From the NCBI GenBank assembly GCA_036637375.1, contig JAVWMQ010000041.1:1-14393 (forward strand): 14,393 nucleotides of DNA. Reading direction: 5' to 3'. The stretch is from JAVWMQ01 sp036637375 (GTDB taxonomy: Bacteria; Bacillota; Clostridia; Peptostreptococcales; Anaerovoracaceae). The position numbers and the translations under genes are program-made. The notes under the pieces are model-generated. The model made no database searches, had not been told where the DNA came from, and saw only the letters and a list, made by a program, of their open reading frames with translations. Below are positions 6,903 to 13,181 of the stretch, in pieces. The number at the start of each line of letters is the position of its first letter. Position 1 is the first letter of the stretch.

Positions 6903-7112
6903 ATGAAAAAAGGTAAAATAGCTAAGGTTAGTAAGCTTTGTGTGGCTTGCGGAACTTGCGTTTCGGAATGTGTGCTAAAGGCGATTTCTATAAGTTCTGG
7001 GATTAGAGCCAAAATTGATGAGGAAAAGTGTGTAGGCTGTGGCAAGTGCAGCAAGGTTTGTCCAGCTTCTACAATTGATATAGTTTCTAGGGAGGCTTGC
7101 TATGAAAAATAA
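6903..7112 (+). CDS. 2[4Fe-4S] ferredoxin
   Basis: A 69-residue electron carrier. C13, C16, C19, C23 and C43, C46, C49, C53 form two CxxCxxCxxxC sets, enough for two [4Fe-4S] clusters. The first set ends in Cys-Val and lacks the usual Pro, whereas the second keeps Cys-Pro. The start is ATG 6903, four bases after AGGAGAGG (6891-6898); an upstream in-frame start would run through the promoter and operator and is rejected. It is the first gene of a five-gene operon and its end overlaps the NapH-like gene by 11 bases. In NapH-type proteins a comparable double-cluster domain is fused to the membrane part, so this small protein probably acts as the detached cluster module of its neighbour. Confidence 0.92.
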   Translation: MKKGKIAKVSKLCVACGTCVSECVLKAISISSGIRAKIDEEKCVGCGKCSKVCPASTIDIVSREACYEK

Positions 7113-7671
7113 AAAGTGGTATGAGTTTCTTTGGATTGTTGAGATCATGTATTTTGTTCTTGGCTTTTTTAATATATTATTTGCATGGATGGGAATGGTT
7201 TTTTTCCTTGTACCACTTGGAATTGCAATTATAGGTGGCAACAAGAGTTACTGTAATAAATATTGTGGTAGAGGGCAGTTGTTTGCAAAGGTTGGAAATG
7301 CTTTGTCTAGAAATAAACCTTTACCTAAGTTTGTTAGGACACCTTACTTTAGATATGGATTTTTGATTTTCTTTATGACTATGTTTTTAAATATGGTATT
7401 TACTACCTATCTAGTAGGGGCTGGGGCAAAGAATTTAAGCGAGATTGTTACCTTGCTTTGGTCATTTAAGGTTCCATGGGAATTTGCGAATCACACTGCA
7501 ATTTCGCCATGGTTTGCTCAATATGCGTTTGGATTTTATGGTGTAATGATGACATCATCAATTTTAGGATTAATTACAATGGTTTTATTTAAACCAAGAG
7601 GGTTTTGTGTTTATTGCCCAATGGGAACAATGACTCAGGGAATTTGCAAGCTAAGATCTAAGGAGGTATAG
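7102..7671 (+). CDS. NapH-like membrane Fe-S protein
   Basis: A 189-residue membrane protein with hydrophobic segments at about 12-44 (one long or two short), 83-107 and 140-163. Two Cys motifs sit at the membrane edge: C51-x3-C55 followed by GRGQLF, and C169-x2-C172-P-M-G with a further C182. This resembles the paired CxxxCP motifs of the NapH/NosR/YccM group of quinol-linked membrane electron-transfer proteins. It lacks the soluble ferredoxin domain of true NapH; the preceding gene encodes one separately and overlaps it. ATG 7102 follows GGGAGG. I infer that it passes electrons between the membrane and the ferredoxin or the flavoproteins encoded downstream. The partner enzyme and direction are unknown. 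Confidence 0.75.
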   Translation: MKNKKWYEFLWIVEIMYFVLGFFNILFAWMGMVFFLVPLGIAIIGGNKSYCNKYCGRGQLFAKVGNALSRNKPLPKFVRTPYFRYGFLIFFMTMFLNMVFTTYLVGAGAKNLSEIVTLLWSFKVPWEFANHTAISPWFAQYAFGFYGVMMTSSILGLITMVLFKPRGFCVYCPMGTMTQGICKLRSKEV

Positions 7672-7673
7672 CT

Positions 7674-7964
7674 ATGGATGAAATGGAAAAAAGAGCAAGT
7701 GAAGTAGCAGATTTGCTAAAGGTGTTAGCAAATGAAAATAGACTGCTTATACTTTGTGAATTATCCAAAGAACCACAATGTGTTGGTTCTTTGCTTGAGA
7801 AACTTAATATAAGCCAATCAGGGCTTTCTCAGCACCTTTCAATACTCAAGGCTAATGGAATACTTGATCACACCAAAAAGGCACAAAATGTAATATACAG
7901 TTTAAAGGATGAAAGAGTAATTAAGTTATTAGATGTTCTAAATGATACTTATTGTGGAATATAA
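7674..7964 (+). CDS. ArsR-family regulator, SqrR/BigR/YgaV-like
   Basis: A 96-residue winged-helix repressor. The recognition region is SQSGLSQHLSILKANGIL (47-64), and NVIYSL (72-77) lies in the wing. It lacks the metal-binding ELCVCDL motif of classical ArsR. It carries C28 in RLLILCEL and C94 near the C-terminus in DTYCGI, 66 residues apart. This matches the position and spacing of the reactive Cys pair in SqrR (C41/C107) and BigR (C42/C108), which sense persulfides by forming a sulfur-bridged link; E. coli YgaV is a relative. C36 is an extra Cys. The gene starts two bases after the preceding stop and is the third gene of the operon. It probably represses the operon through the 13-2-13 repeat at 6857. 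The ligand is inferred, not shown. Confidence 0.88.
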   Translation: MDEMEKRASEVADLLKVLANENRLLILCELSKEPQCVGSLLEKLNISQSGLSQHLSILKANGILDHTKKAQNVIYSLKDERVIKLLDVLNDTYCGI

Positions 7965-8014
7965 AATAGTAGATAAAAAGTTACGAGTTTTTATAATTTG
8001 AAAGAGAAAGCGTT

Positions 8015-8527
8015 ATGGAAAGTAAAAAAATAATAATTCATGATTTACAGCCCGAAATTGCAACTGATTTATTTAACTCACTTAGGGAAGAATACATCAT
8101 AATAGATGCAAATATGAAGACTGCTAAATGTAAAGGGTGTTTTGACTGTTGGCTAAAGACACCAGGTGTTTGCACATTCAAAGATAAACTTGAAAATATA
8201 GGGCAGCTTGTGTTATCAAGCCAAAAATTGGTTATTATAACAGAAATGCTTTATGGTGGAGTATCTGCCTCTGTCAAAAAAGTTCTTGATCGTTCAATAC
8301 CAGGAGTTACACCTTTTTTTAAAAAGAAAAATGGGAAGTTACATCACCTACAAAGATATAAATCTGAGACTGAAATTATAGCCATTTTTTATAATAGCCA
8401 AAATCTATCAGAGGCAGAGAAACTTCAAGGTAGAGAATACATAAGAGCTATGGGTATTAATTTTTATTCAAGACACAATGATATTTTATTTGTAGAAGGA
8501 AATGATTTTGATGGGGTGGTTTTATGA
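8015..8527 (+). CDS. Iron-sulfur flavoprotein-like (flavodoxin fold)
   Basis: A 170-residue protein of the NADPH-dependent FMN reductase / iron-sulfur flavoprotein (Isf) superfamily. C39, C42, C45 and C53 form CX2CX2CX7C, the compact [4Fe-4S] motif of Isf proteins (CX2CX2CX4-7C), followed by FKDKL where relatives have a KDD-type stretch. LVIITEMLYGGVSASVKKVLDR (73-94) is the usual flavin-contacting strand and helix. The N-terminal FMN-phosphate loop of the fold (typically S-P-R plus small residues) is replaced by HDLQPEIATD, so FMN may bind weakly or need a partner. It starts at ATG 8015 behind a weak purine run (8001-8010), 50 bases after the ArsR gene, and overlaps the next gene by four bases (ATGA), implying coupled synthesis. 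Confidence 0.78.
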   Translation: MESKKIIIHDLQPEIATDLFNSLREEYIIIDANMKTAKCKGCFDCWLKTPGVCTFKDKLENIGQLVLSSQKLVIITEMLYGGVSASVKKVLDRSIPGVTPFFKKKNGKLHHLQRYKSETEIIAIFYNSQNLSEAEKLQGREYIRAMGINFYSRHNDILFVEGNDFDGVVL

Positions 8528-9306
8528 AGACGGTTATTGTATCACTAAGCCCTAGAAAAAAGTTTAGTGCATCAATGTATTATTCAAAGGTGTTAAAGTT
8601 TTTCATTAATGAGGGAGAGGTTTCGATAATAAACCTTAAAACAGAGAGCCAGTATAATGAATTAAAAAATCAGCTGCATGAGATTGATAATCTTGTTATT
8701 GTTACTCCTGTGTATGTTGATACAATTCCTTCGACGGCGCTTGAGATTTTAGTTAAGATTGAAAATTTTGTTAAGGACAAAGATATAAGGCTTAATGTTT
8801 ATGGTATGACAAACTGTGGATTTTATGAAGGCGAACAAAACGAGTTGGCACAAAGAACTATTAGGCTTTGGAGTGACAAATGTGGCTTTGTCTACAAAGG
8901 GGGAATAGGAATTGGCGCAGGTGTTATGGTTGCGTTTACAAGAATTCTACCTATAGTTGGCATAGTTTTAGAGTTATTGACTCTTTCTATTCTCATGGTT
9001 ATTGGCGCAATAAAAGGTGAACTTCAAATAAATGATGTATTTGATAATTATTTTCCATATAATCTGTTGATACAAACTGCACTGTATTTGATGTGGAATA
9101 TGGGGCTGTTTATAAATGGGTATAAACTTGCAAAGAATATAGAATCTTTGGGTGAATCACCCCTAAAGTACACAACAATTTGGTTTTGTCCACGAGCTTT
9201 ATTTGTGATAATTGCTTCAATTTATTGGGTTATTGCATCTGCAATTTGGTATAGAGGTAAGTTTTGGCGACTTCACAAAATGCCAAAAAAGAAATTGATT
9301 AAGTAA
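8524..9306 (+). CDS. Flavodoxin-fold reductase with membrane tail
   Basis: A 260-residue protein. Residues 1-125 look like an NAD(P)H:FMN reductase/flavodoxin domain: SLSPRKKFSAS (7-17) is the phosphate-binding loop, and VTPVYVDTIPSTALEIL (60-76) the second flavin-contacting segment. Unlike the preceding protein it has no Cys cluster (C98 and C120 are isolated). After residue 130 come hydrophobic stretches at about 131-163, 180-199 and 225-243, so the C-terminal half is probably membrane embedded, ending in a basic cytoplasmic tail. A membrane tail is unusual for this fold. Its ATG overlaps the stop of the preceding gene. It is the last gene of the redox operon, and its stop codon lies within the terminator stem. 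A role in passing electrons from NAD(P)H to the NapH-like protein is plausible but inferred. Confidence 0.72.
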   Translation: MKTVIVSLSPRKKFSASMYYSKVLKFFINEGEVSIINLKTESQYNELKNQLHEIDNLVIVTPVYVDTIPSTALEILVKIENFVKDKDIRLNVYGMTNCGFYEGEQNELAQRTIRLWSDKCGFVYKGGIGIGAGVMVAFTRILPIVGIVLELLTLSILMVIGAIKGELQINDVFDNYFPYNLLIQTALYLMWNMGLFINGYKLAKNIESLGESPLKYTTIWFCPRALFVIIASIYWVIASAIWYRGKFWRLHKMPKKKLIK

Positions 9307-9330
9307 ATAATTATATATTTACTTAATCAA
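9295..9330. terminator. Bidirectional terminator between convergent genes
   Basis: A perfect 15-base inverted repeat, 9295-9309 against 9316-9330 with loop ATTATA, is followed on the plus strand by TGTTTTATCTTT. On the minus strand it is followed by TTTCTTTTTT (complement of 9285-9294). It serves the redox operon on one side and the amidase gene on the other. Confidence 0.8.
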
Positions 9331-9365
9331 TGTTTTATCTTTATGCATTTTAATTTTGATAAGTT

Positions 9366-10124
9366 TTATTTTGTGATATATCTATCAACGTATTTGTCAA
9401 CTGCATTTCCAATACCTGATACCATTTGATTCTTGAATTTTGTAGTATCCATTTTCTTAGCTTCACTATAGTTACTAAAGAAACCCATTTCGATTAACGC
9501 AACAGGAATTTTAGACCAGTTTTGTGCTGTTAAGTCATTTCTACCTACAATTCCTCTTGACTTTAAGCCAGTTTCTTTTGTGCAGCTTTCTAGCATATAC
9601 TTTGCAAAAACCTTGCTTCTGTCACGATCTTCTTTGCTATAGTAAGAGTTAGTAGATGGTTTATATAATGTTGAAATACCACTTGCTGAACCATTTATTG
9701 AATCGCAATGAAGGCGTATACATAATTTTGCACCGCTTGCATTTACACGTTTTGCACGTGTTTGATTGCTTACATTCACTTTATGTTTGCTTCTAGTCAT
9801 AAAAACGTCATATCCTCTTTTTTCTAAATTCTTTTTTAGAAGGGTAGCTATTATAAGGTTATATCTGTATTCTGACATTTTGTTGTAAGCAGATGTACAC
9901 CCACCAGTTACTTTGTATTTAGTACCTAAAGCTTTATTATCTGGATCTATAGCTTCTTGACGAAGGTCTGATACTTGTTGGTGACCTGGGTCTATAGCTA
10001 TAGTTATTTTTTTGGATGGAGTATTTGCTCCTTGAACACTTTGTGGATTTGACCAACTTACACATGTGACTAATAATGCTATGCAGCAAATTATCGAAGT
10101 TGTGATTTTAATAATTTTTTTCAT
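9366..10124 (-). CDS. N-acetylmuramoyl-L-alanine amidase (Amidase_3), secreted
   Basis: A 252-residue zinc amidase that cleaves the bond between N-acetylmuramic acid and L-alanine in peptidoglycan. Residues 1-33 are a Sec signal peptide: MKKIIKITT, a hydrophobic core, and probable cleavage near VQGA. The catalytic domain has the zinc ligands H48 in IDPGH, E85 in SEYRYNL and H139 in IRLHCDS, and the catalytic Glu E212 in ALIEMGFFSN. No SH3, LysM or cell-wall repeat domain is present, so it is a single-domain enzyme like CwlD. The start at ATG 10124 follows GGGAGG on the minus strand (10131-10136). It is transcribed divergently from the sigma-54 activator. A role in wall remodelling, division or sporulation is possible; the sequence does not decide which. 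Confidence 0.93.
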   Translation of the reverse strand: MKKIIKITTSIICCIALLVTCVSWSNPQSVQGANTPSKKITIAIDPGHQQVSDLRQEAIDPDNKALGTKYKVTGGCTSAYNKMSEYRYNLIIATLLKKNLEKRGYDVFMTRSKHKVNVSNQTRAKRVNASGAKLCIRLHCDSINGSASGISTLYKPSTNSYYSKEDRDRSKVFAKYMLESCTKETGLKSRGIVGRNDLTAQNWSKIPVALIEMGFFSNYSEAKKMDTTKFKNQMVSGIGNAVDKYVDRYITK

Positions 10125-10292
10125 TTTTTCCTCCCATTGTTGTAACTCAATACTATAATAATACCACTTTTATACTTTTTTGAGTATAAATTATTTTTTT
10201 ATATCAAAAAAAAAGACTATGAGTTATAATGTAATATAAGAGGAAAGTCTTAATAATGTATGTAATTTAGAGATATGCAGGAGGCATAACTG

Positions 10293-11708
10293 ATGAGTCA
10301 AATTGATGTAATATCAAATAAGTTTTTAGAGCTAGTACTTAATCAAGCAGGAATATTTGCGCTATTAGATAGAGAGGGCAAATACATATTTGTAAATGAT
10401 AAATGGGTAGAAGATACAGGTATACCTTCGGAAGCTGCAATAGGTAAATATTGCTATGAGGTTATAAGTGGGTCTCGTGGAATGGTGGCTATTAATACTG
10501 GCAAGATGATTCCAGGGGATATGCATCTTACAACTTTTGAAGGCAAAAAATTACCAGGGGTAATAACTTATACCCCAATTTTTGATGGTGAAGAAATTAC
10601 AGGAGTATGTATTACATCGACTTTTTTTTCACAAAGCGATGCAAAAAAATTTATTGCTAGAGTAGAAAATATAGATGATGAAATGCATTATATAAAGAAT
10701 GAGATAAAAAGGAGTTATGGGGCAAAATATTCAATTGAGGATATTATTGGAAACAGCAAGGCTATATTAAAGCTGAAACAAGATATATATAATGCAAGTA
10801 TGACCAATTCAACAGTTATGATAGAAGGTGAGACTGGAACAGGGAAGGAACTTGTAGCTCATGCTATCCATGAACTATCCTTGCGTCATATTTTTCCATT
10901 TGTAAAGGTGAATTGTGCAGCAATTCCAGACAGCCTAATGGAATCAGAGTTCTTTGGATATGAAGATGGCTCCTTTACAGGCGGAATCAAAGGTGGTAAA
11001 GCTGGAAAATTTGAAAAAGCTCACTTAGGTTCTATGTTCCTTGATGAGATAAATCAGCTAGACATAAAGATGCAACCAAAGATTTTGAGAGTTTTGCAAG
11101 AAAAAGAAATTGAGCGAATTGGTGGATTTGAGAGCTATCCGATAGATGTGAGAATTATTTCTGCAACTAATAGGAATATAAATGAAATAATTGAAGAAGG
11201 CAGCTTTAGAAGCGATTTATTCTATAGATTAAACGTTTTACATATTAGAATACCGCCGTTAAGGGAGCGAAAAGAGGATATTCCATTGCTTGTGGATTTC
11301 TTTATTGATGATTTAAACGATGAAATGGGTATGGGGATAGAAGGTATTTCCAAAGATGCCTTAGAAATACTACTATCATATAATTGGCCTGGAAATGTAA
11401 GAGAATTAAAAAATATAATCGAAAGGGCTATGAACTCTGCGAGGAGAAATATTATAGAAGTAGTCGATCTTGATTTTGGTAAGCCTGCAAATAATGATAA
11501 TAGTTTTAAAGGAAATTATGGGCAAGGTAATATGATTAAATCTAACAGAAATGTGCAAACATTGACAAATCCAAAACACATAGATGAGAGAGAAACTTTG
11601 CTGAATCTTTTAAACAAACATAGTCATAACAAAACTAAAGTTGCAAAAGAAATGAACATTTCAAGGACTATGCTTTACAAAAAAATGCATAAATATGGGT
11701 TAATATAA
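10293..11708 (+). CDS. PAS-containing sigma-54-dependent activator
   Basis: A 471-residue bacterial enhancer-binding protein. A PAS domain occupies about 10-112 (FALLDREGKYIFVNDKW) and probably senses a small ligand or redox signal. A short linker helix (115-142) leads to the AAA+ domain (150-375) with Walker A GETGTGKE (179-186), Walker B MFLDEIN (248-254) and the arginine-finger region FRSDLFYRLN. The sigma-54 contact loop reads GSFTGG (226-231) where most relatives have GAFTGA; the central FTG is kept. A Fis-type helix-turn-helix ends the protein (about 446-468). There is no response-regulator domain, so control is by ligand rather than phosphorylation. ATG 10293 follows AGGAGG (10279-10284). 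Its likely target is the acyl-CoA dehydrogenase operon 312 bases downstream, which has a perfect sigma-54 promoter. Confidence 0.93.
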   Translation: MSQIDVISNKFLELVLNQAGIFALLDREGKYIFVNDKWVEDTGIPSEAAIGKYCYEVISGSRGMVAINTGKMIPGDMHLTTFEGKKLPGVITYTPIFDGEEITGVCITSTFFSQSDAKKFIARVENIDDEMHYIKNEIKRSYGAKYSIEDIIGNSKAILKLKQDIYNASMTNSTVMIEGETGTGKELVAHAIHELSLRHIFPFVKVNCAAIPDSLMESEFFGYEDGSFTGGIKGGKAGKFEKAHLGSMFLDEINQLDIKMQPKILRVLQEKEIERIGGFESYPIDVRIISATNRNINEIIEEGSFRSDLFYRLNVLHIRIPPLRERKEDIPLLVDFFIDDLNDEMGMGIEGISKDALEILLSYNWPGNVRELKNIIERAMNSARRNIIEVVDLDFGKPANNDNSFKGNYGQGNMIKSNRNVQTLTNPKHIDERETLLNLLNKHSHNKTKVAKEMNISRTMLYKKMHKYGLI

Positions 11709-11710
11709 AC

Positions 11711-11780
11711 TGTAAACCAAAGTGTAAACTGTAAACCTAAAAGGTTTACAGTTTGTGTTTTTTTTGACAAAGTGTAAACC
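11711..11780. repeat. TGTAAAC repeat cluster, possible enhancer sites
   Basis: TGTAAAC(C/T) occurs at 11711-11718, 11723-11730, 11730-11737 and 11773-11780, and inverted as GGTTTACA at 11743-11750. Five copies in 70 bases is far above chance. Two of them form the terminator stem, but those at 11711, 11723 and 11773 are not needed for it. They lie about 180 to 250 bases before the expected start point of the sigma-54 promoter, a normal distance for enhancer sites. Confidence 0.55.
11726..11765 (+). terminator. Terminator of the sigma-54 activator gene
   Basis: AAACTGTAAACC (11726-11737) pairs perfectly with GGTTTACAGTTT (11743-11754) around TAAAA, and a run of eight T follows (11758-11765). 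It lies just after the activator stop and separates it from the dehydrogenase operon. Confidence 0.9.
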
Positions 11781-11786
11781 TGAAAT

Positions 11787-11802
11787 TTGTGTAGTGACAC
11801 AA
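11787..11802. promoter_or_regulatory. Palindrome TTGTGT-N4-ACACAA, possible enhancer
   Basis: Perfect six-base arms around AGTG, about 165 bases before the expected sigma-54 start point. The size suits a Fis-type dimer of the neighbouring activator. It competes with the TGTAAAC cluster as the true enhancer; no T-run follows, so it is not a terminator. Confidence 0.45.
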
Positions 11803-11932
11803 TAATCAGATAAAAACTGAAAAATGATTATTTGAAGAAATAAATTTTTTTTAAACAAGAATGTTAATTTTATAACAAATAAATGGTGTGGCGAAGGTAG
11901 AATAATTAAAACTATGGGATAATTGAAAATTA

Positions 11933-11948
11933 TGGCACGTATATTGCA
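11933..11948 (+). promoter_or_regulatory. Sigma-54 (-24/-12) promoter
   Basis: TGGCACG (11933-11939), four bases, then TTGCA (11944-11948). The invariant GG and GC are separated by ten bases, exactly as sigma-54 requires. Transcription should begin near 11959, about 60 bases before the first acyl-CoA dehydrogenase. The rest of the gap 11803-12020 is AT-rich; I see only a weak inverted repeat, AATAATCA (11801-11808) with TGATTATT (11825-11832). Confidence 0.92.
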
Positions 11949-12020
11949 TTAATATTAGCTATAAGCATTACATTGATGCGAGAGTTAAGTTAATACACGA
12001 AAGAGAGGTAAAGTAGGAAA

Positions 12021-13160
12021 ATGTTTGATTACAATAATGAACAATTAGAAGTACGAGAAAAAGTTCGCAGATTTGCGGAAGAGTACGTTTATCCAAATCA
12101 AAAGGTTATTGACCAAGGTGATGTTCCACAAGAAATCGTTGATGCGTGGCACAAGACAGGGTTATTCTGCTTAGTAGCGCCAAAAGCTGTAGGCGGAATT
12201 GAAATGTGTACTAGAAGTTGTGCGGTTGTATTAGAAGAACTAGGTTATGCTGATATCGGCTTGGCAACTGCATTTGGAGCAAATAACTTGGGATCTTATC
12301 CGCTACTTATTGCTGGAACACTAGAGCAACAGAAACAACATTTTTCCCCTATTTTAGAAGGTAAATTTGGAAGCTTTGCTTTGACAGAAGTTGGCGCTGG
12401 ATCAGATGCTGGTGCAGTTGCAACAGAAGCAAAAAAAGTTGGAGATGAATATATTTTAAATGGAACTAAGTGTTACATAACTCAAGGTGGACTTGCAATT
12501 GATGAAGAATCATCTTTAGTAGTGTTTGCTTCAACAGATAAGACTAAAGGTAGTAAAGGATTAACTGCTTTCCTTGTAAAAGGTGGTACTCCAGGTCTTA
12601 CAGTTGGTAAAATTGAAGACAAAATGGGAATCAGAGGTTCTCAGACAGTAGAATTAGTTCTTGAGGACGTTAGAGTTCATGAATCAGCAAGATTAGGAGC
12701 TGAAGGCGATGGTATGAAAATCGCAATGAAAACTCTTGATTCAGGCAGACTTATGGTAGCAGCACAAGGCGTTGGTGGCGGTAGAGCGGCGCTAGACGAA
12801 GCTATTAAATATATCAAAGAGAGAACAGACGGTGGTAAACCTCTTGCTAGAAACCAGATTGTAGCATTTAGAATTGCTGAGATGGCAGCACAGGTTGAAG
12901 CAGCTAGATTAATGGTTGATTATGGTGCAAGATTAAAAGATAATCATGAGCCTTATTCAGTTCATTCTGCAAAAACAAAATTATTCTGTACAGAAATGGC
13001 AATGAGTAATGCCGAAGAAGCAATGCAGATTATGGGTTCATATGGATACTCAAAAGATTCTAGAATAGAAAAGATCTGGAGAGATTCTAGAATACTTTCA
13101 ATCTATGAAGGAACAAACCAGATTCAGAGATTAGTTACATCTGGAGCATATTTAAGATAG
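12021..13160 (+). CDS. Acyl-CoA dehydrogenase, catalytic-type subunit
   Basis: A 379-residue flavoenzyme of the acyl-CoA dehydrogenase family, which forms an enoyl-CoA by removing hydrogens from C2 and C3 and passes electrons to electron-transfer flavoprotein. The flavin and substrate loop LTEVGAGSD is at 121-129 and the catalytic base E363 is in IYEGTNQIQR (361-370), both canonical. The adenine-side FAD contacts usually given by the neighbouring subunit are poor: the usual RxQFGxPI stretch reads RTDGGKPLARNQ (268-279), and QIHGGTGY reads QIMGSYGY (336-343). It is the first gene of the sigma-54 operon. ATG 12021 follows GAGAGG (12003-12008) and a closer TAGGA. The second dehydrogenase follows 21 bases later and has the reverse pattern. 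The substrate cannot be told. Confidence 0.93.
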   Translation: MFDYNNEQLEVREKVRRFAEEYVYPNQKVIDQGDVPQEIVDAWHKTGLFCLVAPKAVGGIEMCTRSCAVVLEELGYADIGLATAFGANNLGSYPLLIAGTLEQQKQHFSPILEGKFGSFALTEVGAGSDAGAVATEAKKVGDEYILNGTKCYITQGGLAIDEESSLVVFASTDKTKGSKGLTAFLVKGGTPGLTVGKIEDKMGIRGSQTVELVLEDVRVHESARLGAEGDGMKIAMKTLDSGRLMVAAQGVGGGRAALDEAIKYIKERTDGGKPLARNQIVAFRIAEMAAQVEAARLMVDYGARLKDNHEPYSVHSAKTKLFCTEMAMSNAEEAMQIMGSYGYSKDSRIEKIWRDSRILSIYEGTNQIQRLVTSGAYLR

Positions 13161-13181
13161 TAAACAAGGAGGTATAAATAA

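Noticed and set aside
7992..7997. TATAAT before the Isf-like gene as an internal promoter
   Set aside because: No -35 hexamer at a suitable distance; the gene most likely belongs to the upstream operon.
10169..10200. Hairpin TTTATACT / AGTATAAA followed by T-rich DNA, between the amidase and the activator
   Set aside because: It lies between divergent genes where no terminator is needed and is wholly AT; possibly a promoter-region dyad, but unsupported.
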